A DNA stretch of 64,000 nt, taken from positions 1-64,000 of the forward strand of contig NZ_JAHNZV010000008.1 of the NCBI RefSeq assembly GCF_022267535.1. Reading direction: 5' to 3'. The first letter of the stretch is position 1. Each line of letters begins with the position of its first letter. The position numbers and the translations under genes were made by a program. Below the pieces are notes generated by a model, which had not been told where the DNA came from, did not search any database, and was given only the letters and a program-made list of their open reading frames with translations. Of this stretch, positions 21,493 to 30,119 are shown piece after piece. Origin of the DNA: Psychromonas antarctica. Its GTDB lineage: Bacteria > Pseudomonadota > Gammaproteobacteria > Enterobacterales > Psychromonadaceae.

Positions 21493-21520
21493 AGATGGGG
21501 ATGAATATTAGATTATCAAG
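21493..21520 (-). promoter_or_regulatory. Sigma-32 heat-shock promoter of groESL
   Basis: On the minus strand CTTGATA (21520-21514) and CCCCATCT (21500-21493) are separated by 13 bases, against the consensus CTTGAAA and CCCCATNT. It lies about 40 bases before the groES ATG. No CIRCE inverted repeat is visible, so control by RpoH rather than HrcA is inferred. Confidence 0.88.
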
Positions 21521-21540
21521 TACGCAGTATCATTTTATTA

Positions 21541-21568
21541 AAAAAAACCTGCAATAAATATACAGGTT
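21541..21568 (-). terminator. Terminator of the small gene upstream of groES
   Basis: AACCTG/CAGGTT inverted repeat followed on the minus strand by eight T. It separates the 81-codon gene from the groESL promoter. Confidence 0.8.
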
Positions 21569-21597
21569 ATTAGAGGTTTATTTGAGTCAAATTAAAA

Positions 21598-21843
21598 CTA
21601 GCTGATTGAAACTTTTGGATGAGATAATTCATTTATAATTCGATTGATTTCGCTGACGACAATCATAATACTTTTTTCACTTTTCTGATGTTGATAAGCA
21701 ACTACCTTCCCCTCGATAACACGCAAACGGCCCAAACCGACAATAAAGATACGACCGCTAAAAAAGCCTTTAACGAATTTTGCAATTTGGCGAGGTTGAT
21801 ATTTTTTAAAACTTCTTAATGTTATAGAGTGCTTAATATTCAC
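21598..21843 (-). CDS. Small basic protein of unknown function
   Basis: An 81-residue open frame beginning with GTG, preceded by AAAGGG at six bases and followed closely by a good terminator, which argues that it is a real gene. The protein is basic with a short hydrophobic centre (RIFIVGLGRLRVIEGKVVAY) and a C-terminal stretch that could be a helix (IMIVVSEINRIINEL). I do not recognise a family. It sits between fxsA and groES, each separated from it by non-coding sequence. A cytoplasmic or membrane-associated role cannot be decided from the sequence. Confidence 0.6.
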   Translation of the reverse strand: MNIKHSITLRSFKKYQPRQIAKFVKGFFSGRIFIVGLGRLRVIEGKVVAYQHQKSEKSIMIVVSEINRIINELSHPKVSIS

Positions 21844-22008
21844 AATTAACCCTTTTTAGAGTGATAAATTCTGGACCGCTAGTTTACTGTTCTTGTGTGA
21901 CAACTTAATGATTAATAAGTTTTTTCCAAGATAGAAATAGTTAAAATGCTAGCGCTGAAACAAATTGAACAAAGGAATAGCCCGCCATGTGATGTTTGTC
22001 AAAAAAAC

Positions 22009-22485
22009 CTATTTTTTATCCTCTTTACGTTCAAACTCCCCTTCAATAATATTTTCATCGGCGTTGCTATCCGTAAAAGGAGAGCCTGTTGGTGATTGCG
22101 AATAACCACCTGTAAGAGGAACTGTTGGATTTATCTTTATATTTGCTAGCACAGTTTTCGCAATTGCCGCTCTAATTTGTGGTTGTAATAGTAATAAACC
22201 GCACAAATCAGTTACAAAACCTGGCGTCACTAATAGCACACCAGTCACCAGCAACATCACACCTTCAATCAGTTGCAAACCGGGTATTTCGCCTTGCGCC
22301 ATGCGTTCCTGTAACTGTTTTACAAGCTGGATGCCTTGGCTACGTACAAGCGCGGAGCCGATTAATGCGGTAACAATAACTAATCCAATAGTTGGCCATG
22401 CACCTAAAAAGCTACCGACTTTAACCAGAACAAAAATCTCTAATAATGAGACACTGGTGAAAATTAAAAATAATCGCGCAAACAT
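22009..22485 (-). CDS. fxsA: FxsA membrane protein
   Basis: A 158-residue protein, equal in length to E. coli FxsA. Hydrophobic segments lie at about 5-45 and 75-105, with the family-typical LEIFVLVKVGSFLGAWPT near the N-terminus and GVLLVTPGFVTDLCGLLLL near residue 90. A hydrophilic tail ends in EDKK. In E. coli overproduction relieves exclusion of phage T7 by the F plasmid; its normal role is not settled. The frame is open to a GTG at 22491, but AGGAG overlaps that codon and sits five bases before ATG 22485, which I take as the start. In enterobacteria fxsA is also near groES. Confidence 0.93.
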   Translation of the reverse strand: MFARLFLIFTSVSLLEIFVLVKVGSFLGAWPTIGLVIVTALIGSALVRSQGIQLVKQLQERMAQGEIPGLQLIEGVMLLVTGVLLVTPGFVTDLCGLLLLQPQIRAAIAKTVLANIKINPTVPLTGGYSQSPTGSPFTDSNADENIIEGEFERKEDKK

Positions 22486-22740
22486 AGTCACTCCTAAATA
22501 GATCTTCTAATTAGTAAAATATTGGTAATATATATCGTTATATAAACAGTCAACCTATTATATGGGGGTACTTGAAAGAAAATTCAAGATGATAAATTTC
22601 ATTTCGAGGTATATGGCAAACAACTGATGAATACTATTATCGTTCATCGTAACAAGCTTAGTCTGCATAAAAGGGGAAAAGTTCACAATTAAAAAAGGGG
22701 GCGATAGTGAAGTCCTAGATTCTGACAAAGATCATCCGTC

Positions 22741-23340
22741 CTACTTGACCTCTATATTTCTCACGCTCACTTTTGTCTTTATTACATGTGAATAACGATT
22801 ATCTGACACCAACTCTCCAGCTAAAATTATTTGTACGCTGCGCATCGTTGCCGATGCACTCGAAACAGCGTTCTCTGTAAAGTTTAACGCAGTGATTTTG
22901 ATGAAGTTTTTATCGGATAATGCAGTCCAAGATCCATTGCCCGGAGAATAACAATCACTGGCAAGAGGACCAACGCCTGTTCCAAATTGAATCTCATTTT
23001 TAGCGGGGACAAACCTAAAAGCCATTTTGTTCGCATCAGTAATAGAAAGCACGGAATCATGGTTATAATAGTAAATAATACAATGATTGATTGAATCCAC
23101 CGTTTTACTTGCACCACTGCCCACCAGAAAAGCGTTACCACCATAACCCGCACGTCTGATATCGGTTTCCATCATGGACATCATTGATTGTAAATCCGTG
23201 CGTAAGCGCGAGTATTTTAAACTTTTCGCGCCTGATGAAACACCCGTCACATACAAACCAATAACCATCGCCAGCAATACAGAGCCAAGCAGTAATGAAA
23301 TTAACATCTCGATTAATGAAAAACCTTTTTTCCCCGCCAT
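22741..23340 (-). CDS. pilW: PilW-like type IV pilus minor pilin
   Basis: A 199-residue prepilin-like protein. A short basic leader (MAGKKG) is followed by the class III prepilin cleavage and methylation motif GFSLIEMLISLLLGSVLLAM, where cleavage after Gly exposes Phe and Glu5 is conserved. The C-terminal globular part contains METDIRRAGYGGNAF, a segment typical of PilW, and several cysteines. The start is taken at ATG 23340, which overlaps the fimT stop as TAATG; an ATG two codons upstream is also possible. It is the last gene of a probable receiver-TPR/fimT/pilW transcript. The usual partners pilV, pilX, pilY1 and pilE are not here. Confidence 0.82.
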   Translation of the reverse strand: MAGKKGFSLIEMLISLLLGSVLLAMVIGLYVTGVSSGAKSLKYSRLRTDLQSMMSMMETDIRRAGYGGNAFLVGSGASKTVDSINHCIIYYYNHDSVLSITDANKMAFRFVPAKNEIQFGTGVGPLASDCYSPGNGSWTALSDKNFIKITALNFTENAVSSASATMRSVQIILAGELVSDNRYSHVIKTKVSVRNIEVK

Positions 23341-23876
23341 TAGCATTTTTTATACCCTAATTGTGCTTGTTCTGGCGAACAAACTCGTAAGCGCATCGTT
23401 GACTGGATAACTTTTAACTTATAACCGGCGTCATCTGCCAGTGTGACGCTACCAGCATTAACACTAAAACGCATTGGACTATAAGAGGCTTGATTACTAC
23501 TAAAAGTGATATCTGATGGGGCTATCAATACGGCTTGCCCATCACTTAACTCGTTAACGACTTCTAAGCCATTTAACAAGCAGGAAGCAGGGGTAAAGCA
23601 ATCACAACTAGCCTGATCCGTCATCCCCATTTTCCATTTACCGCTATTGCCCAATTGGCAAAAGTGTACATAAATTTTTTTGTTATACTTGATCGATTGA
23701 GACTTTGCTAAACGCAAAAAATGATAAAGATGTTCCGTCTTTTGTACTAATTTCTGTTGAGAAAATAGCCTGCTATAGTTATTTATACCGATTGAGATCA
23801 GAATTCCAAGTACCACAAGTGTGACAAGTAATTCAATAAGCGTAAACCCAGCTCTTTTACGGTGATCTATTTTCAT
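23340..23876 (-). CDS. fimT: FimT/GspH-type pseudopilin
   Basis: A 178-residue prepilin-like protein: a basic leader (MKIDHRKRAG) followed by FTLIELLVTLVVLGILISIG, which forms the N-terminal helix after cleavage by PilD. The GspH/FimT domain follows, with SQSIKYNKKIYVHFC and four cysteines near 95-110 and at the C-terminus that could form disulfides. It is predicted to help prime or decorate type IV pili and perhaps bind DNA, as some FimT proteins do. The ATG at 23876 is chosen over an adjacent TTG. It lies 30 bases after the receiver-TPR gene and overlaps pilW by one base. Confidence 0.82.
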   Translation of the reverse strand: MKIDHRKRAGFTLIELLVTLVVLGILISIGINNYSRLFSQQKLVQKTEHLYHFLRLAKSQSIKYNKKIYVHFCQLGNSGKWKMGMTDQASCDCFTPASCLLNGLEVVNELSDGQAVLIAPSDITFSSNQASYSPMRFSVNAGSVTLADDAGYKLKVIQSTMRLRVCSPEQAQLGYKKC

Positions 23877-23906
23877 CAATAACGGTCCAATAATATTTAA
23901 TTTTAT

Positions 23907-25535
23907 TTACCCACCTAAGATGGCTTTAAGCTCGGTTTCAATTGAGCGATAACGTTTCATTGATAAGCTATCAAGCTGACCAGCTTCGATTACATTAATA
24001 CATTGCTTGACGATCTGTTTTTTCTTACTGAACTTCTCATTAGGTGGCCATCCCTTTGTAATTGATTGCGCTAAATTTAATGACAACAGCGTATTGTTCG
24101 GCATGATTTCATGCGCATCAAGAAATATGCTTGTCGAAGCGGGATATAGACCACTGCGGTAAAGTTTGATGCCCTGCTCATTAAGGCTAAGCAGCTTAGC
24201 AATTTGCTCTTTATGCTGCCGCTTCACTTTGTTAATAAGCAGTAGATCACTCATTTCTTCAATACTATTATTGTGTTCAGGGAAAGTAATTAGTGCCATA
24301 ATTTGATCATGTTTTTTGTAATTACCGAGCTCAAACCAGGCTTTGGCTAGCGCTAAGCCACAATCTCGATCACAGTCAATTATAATGTCAACATTGCAGT
24401 CGTTAAGTGAGTCAGTTGCAGACTTCAACAGTCCTTTCATGATCAACATTCGTGCACAGACAATTTTTTCAAGCTCATGAAACGTCGTTTTATCAAAACG
24501 CTGCGAAGCGCTTTTTAGGGTGACTTGTACTTGTGAGAATATTTTGGCTTGCTGTAATTCGCTACTTTTTTGAGCGCGATCGAGTAGGCAGTTAATATAG
24601 TTAAAATGGTGTTCAATACGCTCATGCACTGAAAAACGGGTATTCTGTAATACCGTTTTAAGGCAGCGCTGGGCTACTTCCCAATCACTTTCTAGCAAGG
24701 AAAGGTTAGCCAAGGCACGTTGTCTAGGGATATTTTTAGGGGATAGTTTGACCGATTCGATTAGTGTATTTTTTGCTTGCGAGTAACATTCACGCTGAGC
24801 ATAGATGCTAGACAACCAGTTTAAAGCTTCAATGCGTGTTTCTTTCAATTCACAGAGATCATTTAATAGTGTTGCAGAATTCGTGTAATCACCAAGGTGA
24901 TAATAAGCGATCGCTTTGCCTAATTTAGCCCAAGAGAAATATCGCAGATCTAAAATTGAGTTATACAGTTCCAGTGCTATTCGGGGCTGTCTTAAATTAA
25001 GTAACACTTCACCTTTAAGACGCATAACGGGCAATGCATATTTTAGATCTGTTTTAGACGCTTTAGCGCATTCATCTAACGCTTTTCTATAATCGCGCAG
25101 CGCAAGCGCATCATAAATCCCTCCCAGCACCTTACGTTTTTTTAACGCCCTGACCAAACGAGCTTCTAATGTTTTGTAGGAAAATGGCTTTAATAGATAG
25201 TCATCAGGTTGTAATTCCACAATACCATGGATAACTTGCAAAGCAGTTTCCGCACTTATTAATATAAAAACAGTATTACTTTTAAGTAACTCGCGTAGTT
25301 TTAACTCTTCAAATAGTTGATAGCCGTCTTTACCTTTTCCTAAATTAAAATCACATAAAACAAAATCAAATTTTGTAGCTTCACACAGCTCAATTGCACG
25401 ATCGCCATTAGCGGCAACGGATATGTCTATACAGCCGAGCATTTGTAGCATGCCTTTTATCGCACTTCTTATTGTGTCGATATCATCAACCACTAAAACG
25501 GCTTGCGTAGAAAAGAAATTACTGGGTAAGGCCAT
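23907..25535 (-). CDS. Response regulator with TPR-rich output region
   Basis: A 542-residue cytoplasmic protein. Residues 10-130 form a CheY-like receiver with the acidic pair Asp17-Asp18, phosphoacceptor Asp62 (VLCDFNLG), Ser94 and Lys116 (LLKPF), so phosphorylation is expected. The rest is helical repeat sequence with many TPR-like stretches (GKAIAYYHLGDYTNSATLL, SAKAYAQRE-like and NTLLSLNLAQSI) and no DNA-binding domain, implying a protein-protein output. No histidine kinase is adjacent. It is probably cotranscribed with fimT and pilW, so a role in pilus or surface behaviour is a reasonable guess. Similar receiver-TPR proteins are widespread but largely uncharacterised. Confidence 0.85.
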   Translation of the reverse strand: MALPSNFFSTQAVLVVDDIDTIRSAIKGMLQMLGCIDISVAANGDRAIELCEATKFDFVLCDFNLGKGKDGYQLFEELKLRELLKSNTVFILISAETALQVIHGIVELQPDDYLLKPFSYKTLEARLVRALKKRKVLGGIYDALALRDYRKALDECAKASKTDLKYALPVMRLKGEVLLNLRQPRIALELYNSILDLRYFSWAKLGKAIAYYHLGDYTNSATLLNDLCELKETRIEALNWLSSIYAQRECYSQAKNTLIESVKLSPKNIPRQRALANLSLLESDWEVAQRCLKTVLQNTRFSVHERIEHHFNYINCLLDRAQKSSELQQAKIFSQVQVTLKSASQRFDKTTFHELEKIVCARMLIMKGLLKSATDSLNDCNVDIIIDCDRDCGLALAKAWFELGNYKKHDQIMALITFPEHNNSIEEMSDLLLINKVKRQHKEQIAKLLSLNEQGIKLYRSGLYPASTSIFLDAHEIMPNNTLLSLNLAQSITKGWPPNEKFSKKKQIVKQCINVIEAGQLDSLSMKRYRSIETELKAILGG

Positions 25536-25698
25536 AATTTGTCAGTACCTAAGATAGATAAAAGAAAACTATTAAATTTTAGTTGAACAGATAGCTTTCG
25601 CTATAAATTAATGAAGGATAGCATCGTAATATCATAAAACTGCAATACTTAATGCTTATTGTTACCCCATCGAAACACTTTCAACATATAAGGACTGG

Positions 25699-25890
25699 AT
25701 GAATATGCAATATTTAGACCGTGCAGATATACAAGCAAGTGATGATGAGAAAATCTATATCCCGAAAAAAACAACGCAAAGAGTCAGAATGTGGCGGGAG
25801 ATAGAAGAGGTTAAAGCTCGTCAAAAATTAGTAAAAGAACTGCGCGAAATTGATCCAAGCTTTTCATTAGTATTAGCTGACTTCTTTTAA
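25699..25890 (+). CDS. Small DUF3545-like protein
   Basis: A 63-residue protein with an acidic N-terminus, a basic middle and the segment MWREIEEVKARQKLVKELRE, close to the WREIE-containing helix I associate with DUF3545 of gammaproteobacteria. AAGGA lies ahead of the ATG, with a second ATG two codons on. A strong terminator follows. The function is unknown; a short, charged helical protein of this kind could be a regulator or adaptor. It is divergent from the receiver-TPR gene and convergent with rpoS. Confidence 0.75.
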   Translation: MNMQYLDRADIQASDDEKIYIPKKTTQRVRMWREIEEVKARQKLVKELREIDPSFSLVLADFF

Positions 25891-25910
25891 CCGCTAAAAT
25901 TCAAATTAAT

Positions 25911-25938
25911 AAAAACGCATCAAAAGGGATGCGTTTTT
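25911..25938. terminator. Bidirectional terminator between the DUF3545-like gene and rpoS
   Basis: AAAAACGCATC and GATGCGTTTTT form a perfect 11-base stem with a six-base loop. Each arm gives a T-run on its own strand, so it can end both convergent transcripts. Confidence 0.92.
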
Positions 25939-25960
25939 ATTCATTTTAAAAGCCAGTAAG

Positions 25961-26896
25961 CTAAATCTGAAATAAAGACTCGATCGATAAACCTTGCTGA
26001 GAGAGTACATCCCGCAAACTCTTTAATGCCTCGACCTGAATTTGGCGGACACGCTCGCGTGTTAACCCTATCTCTTTGCCTACATTTTCTAAGGTCGCCG
26101 CTTCATAACCCAATAAACCAAAACGCCTTGCTAGCACTTCTCGCTGCTTAGGATTCAGATCTTCTAACCAATCAACAATGCGTAACTTCATATCATCATC
26201 TTGTAACTCATTCTCTGGTGACGCTTCTTTACGATCCGGAATAATATCTAAGAGTTCCTTATCAGAATTATTACCAATGGGTATGTCCACTGAACTGATC
26301 CGCTCATTAAGCTTTAATATTTTGGCAACCTCTTTCGCTGAAACATCTAACTCTTTTGCAATATCTTCCGCGGTGGGTTCATGCGTTAATTTGTGCGCTA
26401 ATTCTCTCGCAGTTCTTAAATAAACATTTAATTTTTTAACAATGTGGATAGGAAGCCGAATAGTGCGTGTTTGATTCATAATGGCGCGTTCTATGGTTTG
26501 ACGTATCCACCAAGTTGCGTAAGTAGAAAAACGAAAACCTTTTTCTGGATCAAATTTCTCCACTGCACGAATTAATCCTAAATTCCCTTCTTCAACTAAA
26601 TCGAGCAGGGACAGGCCACGGTTGTTATAACGGCGAGAAATTTTAACCACTAGTCGTAAATTGCTTTCAATCATGCGTCTACGTGCAACGTCATCACCAC
26701 GTAGGGATCGCCGAGCGTAATAAACCTCTTCCGGTGCGGTTAATAAGGGAGAAAACCCGATCTCACCAAGGTAAAGTTGAGTGGCATCCATTATCTTTAA
26801 TTCATTATTTGCAGTTACTTCTATGGCATCAATACTGACATTGATAACGCCGTCATTTTCACATTCAATTAAATCACTTTTAGCTTTTTTAATCAT
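25961..26896 (-). CDS. rpoS: RNA polymerase sigma factor RpoS
   Basis: The general stress and stationary-phase sigma factor, 311 residues, slightly shorter than the 330 of E. coli. Region 1.2/2 is seen as [21 protein letters not shown] and [17 protein letters not shown], region 2.3-2.4 as [26 protein letters not shown], and region 4.2 as the helix-turn-helix [19 protein letters not shown] near residue 270. It directly follows nlpD, as in most gammaproteobacteria, where the main rpoS promoter lies inside nlpD. Control through the long untranslated leader and RssB is expected from the family, not shown here. The mutS gene that often follows is absent. Confidence 0.97.
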   Translation of the reverse strand: MIKKAKSDLIECENDGVINVSIDAIEVTANNELKIMDATQLYLGEIGFSPLLTAPEEVYYARRSLRGDDVARRRMIESNLRLVVKISRRYNNRGLSLLDLVEEGNLGLIRAVEKFDPEKGFRFSTYATWWIRQTIERAIMNQTRTIRLPIHIVKKLNVYLRTARELAHKLTHEPTAEDIAKELDVSAKEVAKILKLNERISSVDIPIGNNSDKELLDIIPDRKEASPENELQDDDMKLRIVDWLEDLNPKQREVLARRFGLLGYEAATLENVGKEIGLTRERVRQIQVEALKSLRDVLSQQGLSIESLFQI

Positions 26897-27027
26897 ATAG
26901 CTAATATCCTTATTTTAATGCGCAAATTAATATTCTTAGTGACACAAAACAGCTTACACCAGAAATAACATTTTATAATCAAAAATAGGTACATTTGTTG
27001 CGAATTACTACTGTAAATGCTAAGCAG

Positions 27028-27912
27028 TTAACGTTTTGGTAGGTAACGTAACGGATCGACAGACTTGCCACGGTAACGGATTTCAAAATGCAAATGCACA
27101 CTGTCTGCACCGCTATCACCCATTATTGCTATTTTTTGACCTTCTTTAATTGTTTCGTTTTCACCAACAAATAGTTTTTCATTGTGTGCATAGGCACTTA
27201 AATAATCATAATTATGTTTAATAATTATTAAGTTACCGTAACCTCGCAAGCCATTGCCTGCATAAACAACTTTTCCAGATGCCGTTGCATGAATAGCGGT
27301 TCCTCGCCGATTTGAAAGGCTGATCCCTTTCATTCCTTGTTGTGATGCGGAAAATGTTTCAGTTAATCTCCCTTCTGCGGGCCAACGCCAATCTGTTACT
27401 TTTAGACGTTTAGGATGTTTCTCTGCGGCCCTTTTATTAAGCGTTCTGACAACCCCTTCATTTGTAGAGTAAGCTTTTGTTTTTTTCTGTACAAGCTTTT
27501 GATTGCGGTTTTTCTCACAGCTTTGACCCGAGCAGTTAGTTGCAGCTTTTTTATCTGATTTTTGTGAAGGGAGGTCATTTTTTACGGTTGTTGTTTTGGC
27601 TTTATTAAGTTTTCGCGGCTTTTTTTCTATTAAATTTAATATCTGTCCTTGGTAAATAGTATAGGGTGGTTTTAAATGATTACGCTTAACTAATGTCTCG
27701 ACGTCAAGATCTGATCGCCATGCAATTGAATACAAGGTATCACCCGTTGCGACTTTATAGGTGCTGAAATTTTGAAGCGGGGAAGCTGATTGAGAGTATG
27801 TACTATTTCTATTTTGACTTAAGGTAAGATCCAAAACTGGGGCTCGGGGATCCGCTGAGCTACACCCCCACAGCCCCCATAAACTGAAAATAAAAACAGT
27901 AAGATATTTCAC
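27028..27912 (-). CDS. nlpD: Murein hydrolase activator NlpD (lipoprotein)
   Basis: An outer-membrane lipoprotein of about 294 residues that activates the amidase AmiC at the septum. The signal peptide MKYLTVFIFSLWGLWGC ends in the lipobox cysteine. A LysM peptidoglycan-binding domain (YKVATGDTLYSIAW to YQGQILNLI) follows, then a basic linker and a LytM/M23 domain ending in VHLHFEIRYRGKSVDPLRYLP. The first metal-ligand motif is degenerate (GISLSNRRG, no His/Asp), as in non-catalytic NlpD. The frame is open 19 codons upstream, but GTG at 27912, five bases after the yqaA stop, gives a proper lipoprotein signal and avoids the overlap, so I prefer it. rpoS follows. Confidence 0.92.
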   Translation of the reverse strand: MKYLTVFIFSLWGLWGCSSADPRAPVLDLTLSQNRNSTYSQSASPLQNFSTYKVATGDTLYSIAWRSDLDVETLVKRNHLKPPYTIYQGQILNLIEKKPRKLNKAKTTTVKNDLPSQKSDKKAATNCSGQSCEKNRNQKLVQKKTKAYSTNEGVVRTLNKRAAEKHPKRLKVTDWRWPAEGRLTETFSASQQGMKGISLSNRRGTAIHATASGKVVYAGNGLRGYGNLIIIKHNYDYLSAYAHNEKLFVGENETIKEGQKIAIMGDSGADSVHLHFEIRYRGKSVDPLRYLPKR

Positions 27913-27917
27913 AAGCC

Positions 27918-28499
27918 TTAATACTTCAATGCAAAATATAAAAGAATGGCGAGTAATATTGTTATCCATCCCAATCTATCGATATATTTACTTAGCTTAG
28001 CTTCCATCTTCTTACCTCCTAGAACCATTAAACCAGCCACTATAAAGAAACGTAAACCGCGACCAATTAGTGCCGTTAATAGAAATGGGAAAAATGCCAT
28101 GCTCATAATTCCAGCGGTAATGGTAAAAACTTTAAAAGGAATAGGCGTAAAACTGGCAATAAAAATAACCATTATCCCCCACTGTGAAAACCAAGCTTGT
28201 GCTATCTGCATTTTTTCTTGATAACCCATAAACTCTATAAAAGGCAAAACTAACGGATCATATAGAACGTTTCCTACATAATAACCTACGGCGCCCCCCA
28301 ACACAGAAAAAACAGTTGCTCCCAATGCAAAACGCCAGGCTAAGTGAGGTTTCGCAAGCGCCATGGGTGCGAGCATAATATCAACAGGAATAGGCCAAAA
28401 AATGGATTCAACAAAGGCGGTGATATAAAGATAAAATGGCGCATACCTGTGTTGCGACCAAATCATAACCTTAGCGTATAGTGGGGAAAATATTTTCAC
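27918..28499 (-). CDS. yqaA: YqaA-type DedA/VTT-domain membrane protein
   Basis: A 193-residue integral membrane protein with four to five hydrophobic segments. FVESIFWPIPVDIMLAPMALAKP near residue 30 and FTPIPFKVFTITAGIMSM near 117 are the signature re-entrant and proline-rich elements of the SNARE-associated (VTT/DedA) family, in its short YqaA branch (COG1238). Relatives are implicated in lipid-carrier or phospholipid flipping; the role of YqaA itself is unknown. It lies between truD and nlpD, the place usually held by surE and pcm, and its stop is five bases from the nlpD start, so they are probably cotranscribed. Confidence 0.88.
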   Translation of the reverse strand: MKIFSPLYAKVMIWSQHRYAPFYLYITAFVESIFWPIPVDIMLAPMALAKPHLAWRFALGATVFSVLGGAVGYYVGNVLYDPLVLPFIEFMGYQEKMQIAQAWFSQWGIMVIFIASFTPIPFKVFTITAGIMSMAFFPFLLTALIGRGLRFFIVAGLMVLGGKKMEAKLSKYIDRLGWITILLAILLYFALKY

Positions 28500-28570
28500 T
28501 GTGTTTTCTCATGTCGTAAATAAAAAATAGCAACGAGTGGCTTGTTAACAATCAGGTTGATTATTTAAAA

Positions 28571-29626
28571 TTATCCATTGCAAGCTATTGCGGGTTCACT
28601 AATTAACTCCCGTAGAACACTGGTCGCGTAACAACCCGATGGCAGATAAAAATCGATTTGCACACTCCTTTCATCAAGCCAAGTGGCGCTCAATTTTTCA
28701 GGGATTAATAACAAAGGTCGGCGCTCCTGTTTTAATCCATTTTGAGCCAGTCCCGCCTGAATTTCATGGTAAGTTGACAGCAATGCTGTTTCATACTCTT
28801 TTGCATCTAATTCTGAAGTTAACTCCCCAGCTCCCCATAAAGGTGCTGTTAGACAAACTTCGCGCTTATTTAAACGCCCCATTGTGGCTGGATCTAACTC
28901 CATTAACGGAAAAAAGGAACGATTACCCACAAATTGCACACAATCACCCAATATGGGTTTATTATACAGATCCTCTTTAATACGCGCTGAAACCACATGA
29001 TTAAATAGATAACTACGCGCCGCGCTTAAATAAATACCACGTTTAAAACGATCTTTTATTTTTCGACCTTGAAACATAGTCAGCGCCGCTGTGACATTAT
29101 AACCATCAAACCCAAACCGCTGCGCACCAAAATAGTTTGGCACCCCATTTTGCAGCTGTTGTAATGCGTTTTGGAATGCGCTTTTATCACTGATTTCTCG
29201 TAAAACAATTGAGAAGTAGTTACCCGCTAATGCACCTGTCTTAATCTTTTTGTGATGGCGAACAACCTTCAAAATGGTCACACCCGGCGATTCAAACTGC
29301 GAAAAATCAGGCGTCACTTTCCCTGGAATATGCAGTGAAAACCATTGTTTAGTATCACCAAGGCGATCTTTTAGGCCTGCATAGCTAACATTACGGGCAG
29401 GAATATTGGCAAATTTAGCCAGTTCACGCGCTAAATATTGTGTGTTTTCGCCTATTTTACGCACCCACAAGCAAACATGTTCACCTTCTCCGGTTAACTC
29501 AAACCCCAAGTTTTCTTGAACATTAAAATCTTCACATGACTGTTTATATAACCCCGTACTTTGAGGTTTTCCATAGAGATAACTAAAATCTAAATCAACT
29601 ACTTGCTTTTCGCTTTTTTCATTCAT
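28571..29626 (-). CDS. truD: tRNA pseudouridine(13) synthase
   Basis: A 351-residue enzyme that makes pseudouridine at position 13 of tRNA-Glu and a few other RNAs. The catalytic Asp is in the conserved stretch SYAGLKDRLGDTKQW near residue 80. The TRUD-specific insertion contains NYFGAQRFGFDGYN, and the C-terminus has PSGCYATSVLRELI. It is separated from ispF by only a few bases and belongs to the ftsB-ispD-ispF-truD run. The length is typical. Confidence 0.96.
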   Translation of the reverse strand: MNEKSEKQVVDLDFSYLYGKPQSTGLYKQSCEDFNVQENLGFELTGEGEHVCLWVRKIGENTQYLARELAKFANIPARNVSYAGLKDRLGDTKQWFSLHIPGKVTPDFSQFESPGVTILKVVRHHKKIKTGALAGNYFSIVLREISDKSAFQNALQQLQNGVPNYFGAQRFGFDGYNVTAALTMFQGRKIKDRFKRGIYLSAARSYLFNHVVSARIKEDLYNKPILGDCVQFVGNRSFFPLMELDPATMGRLNKREVCLTAPLWGAGELTSELDAKEYETALLSTYHEIQAGLAQNGLKQERRPLLLIPEKLSATWLDERSVQIDFYLPSGCYATSVLRELISEPAIACNG

Positions 29627-29629
29627 TAT

Positions 29630-30118
29630 TTATTCTTCATTATTTTTTTTAATCAATAGAACAACAGCATGGGTGGCAATTCCTTCCCCGCGTCCAATAC
29701 AACCCAGCTTTTCAGTGGTAGTTGCTTTGACATTAATATTATGAGACTCGGTTTCTAATAGTGCCGCTATCTGCAAGCGCATATCATCAATAAAAGAGGC
29801 CATTTTCGGAGCCTGTGCCACAATAGTTAGATCCACATTACCAATGTTATAACCTCTATTTTTTGTTTGATGAAAAACATCTAATAGCAATTTCCGGCTA
29901 TCAATATCGGCATATTTAGGATCGTTATCTGGGAAATGGCGGCCTATATCCCCCAATGCAAGTGCCCCCAATAACGCATCACATAAAGCATGCAGTACCA
30001 CATCGCCATCTGAATGAGCAATTAACCCGCGAAAATAGGGTATTTTAACACCGCCAAGGGTAATCGGGCCTTGCCCGCCAAACTTATGAACATCAAAACC
30101 GTGTCCGATTCGAATCAT
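29630..30118 (-). CDS. ispF: 2-C-methyl-D-erythritol 2,4-cyclodiphosphate synthase
   Basis: The fifth step of the MEP isoprenoid pathway: cyclises CDP-methylerythritol 2-phosphate with release of CMP. The protein has 162 residues and forms a trimer with zinc bound through Asp and His in [10 protein letters not shown] and His in [25 protein letters not shown] (quoted in parts). The C-terminal [18 protein letters not shown] is conserved. The frame extends four codons upstream, but ATG at 30118 has GGAG six bases ahead and sits just after the ispD TGA, so it is taken as the start. The tight spacing with ispD suggests coupled translation. Confidence 0.96.
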   Translation of the reverse strand: MIRIGHGFDVHKFGGQGPITLGGVKIPYFRGLIAHSDGDVVLHALCDALLGALALGDIGRHFPDNDPKYADIDSRKLLLDVFHQTKNRGYNIGNVDLTIVAQAPKMASFIDDMRLQIAALLETESHNINVKATTTEKLGCIGRGEGIATHAVVLLIKKNNEE

Positions 30119-30119
30119 T

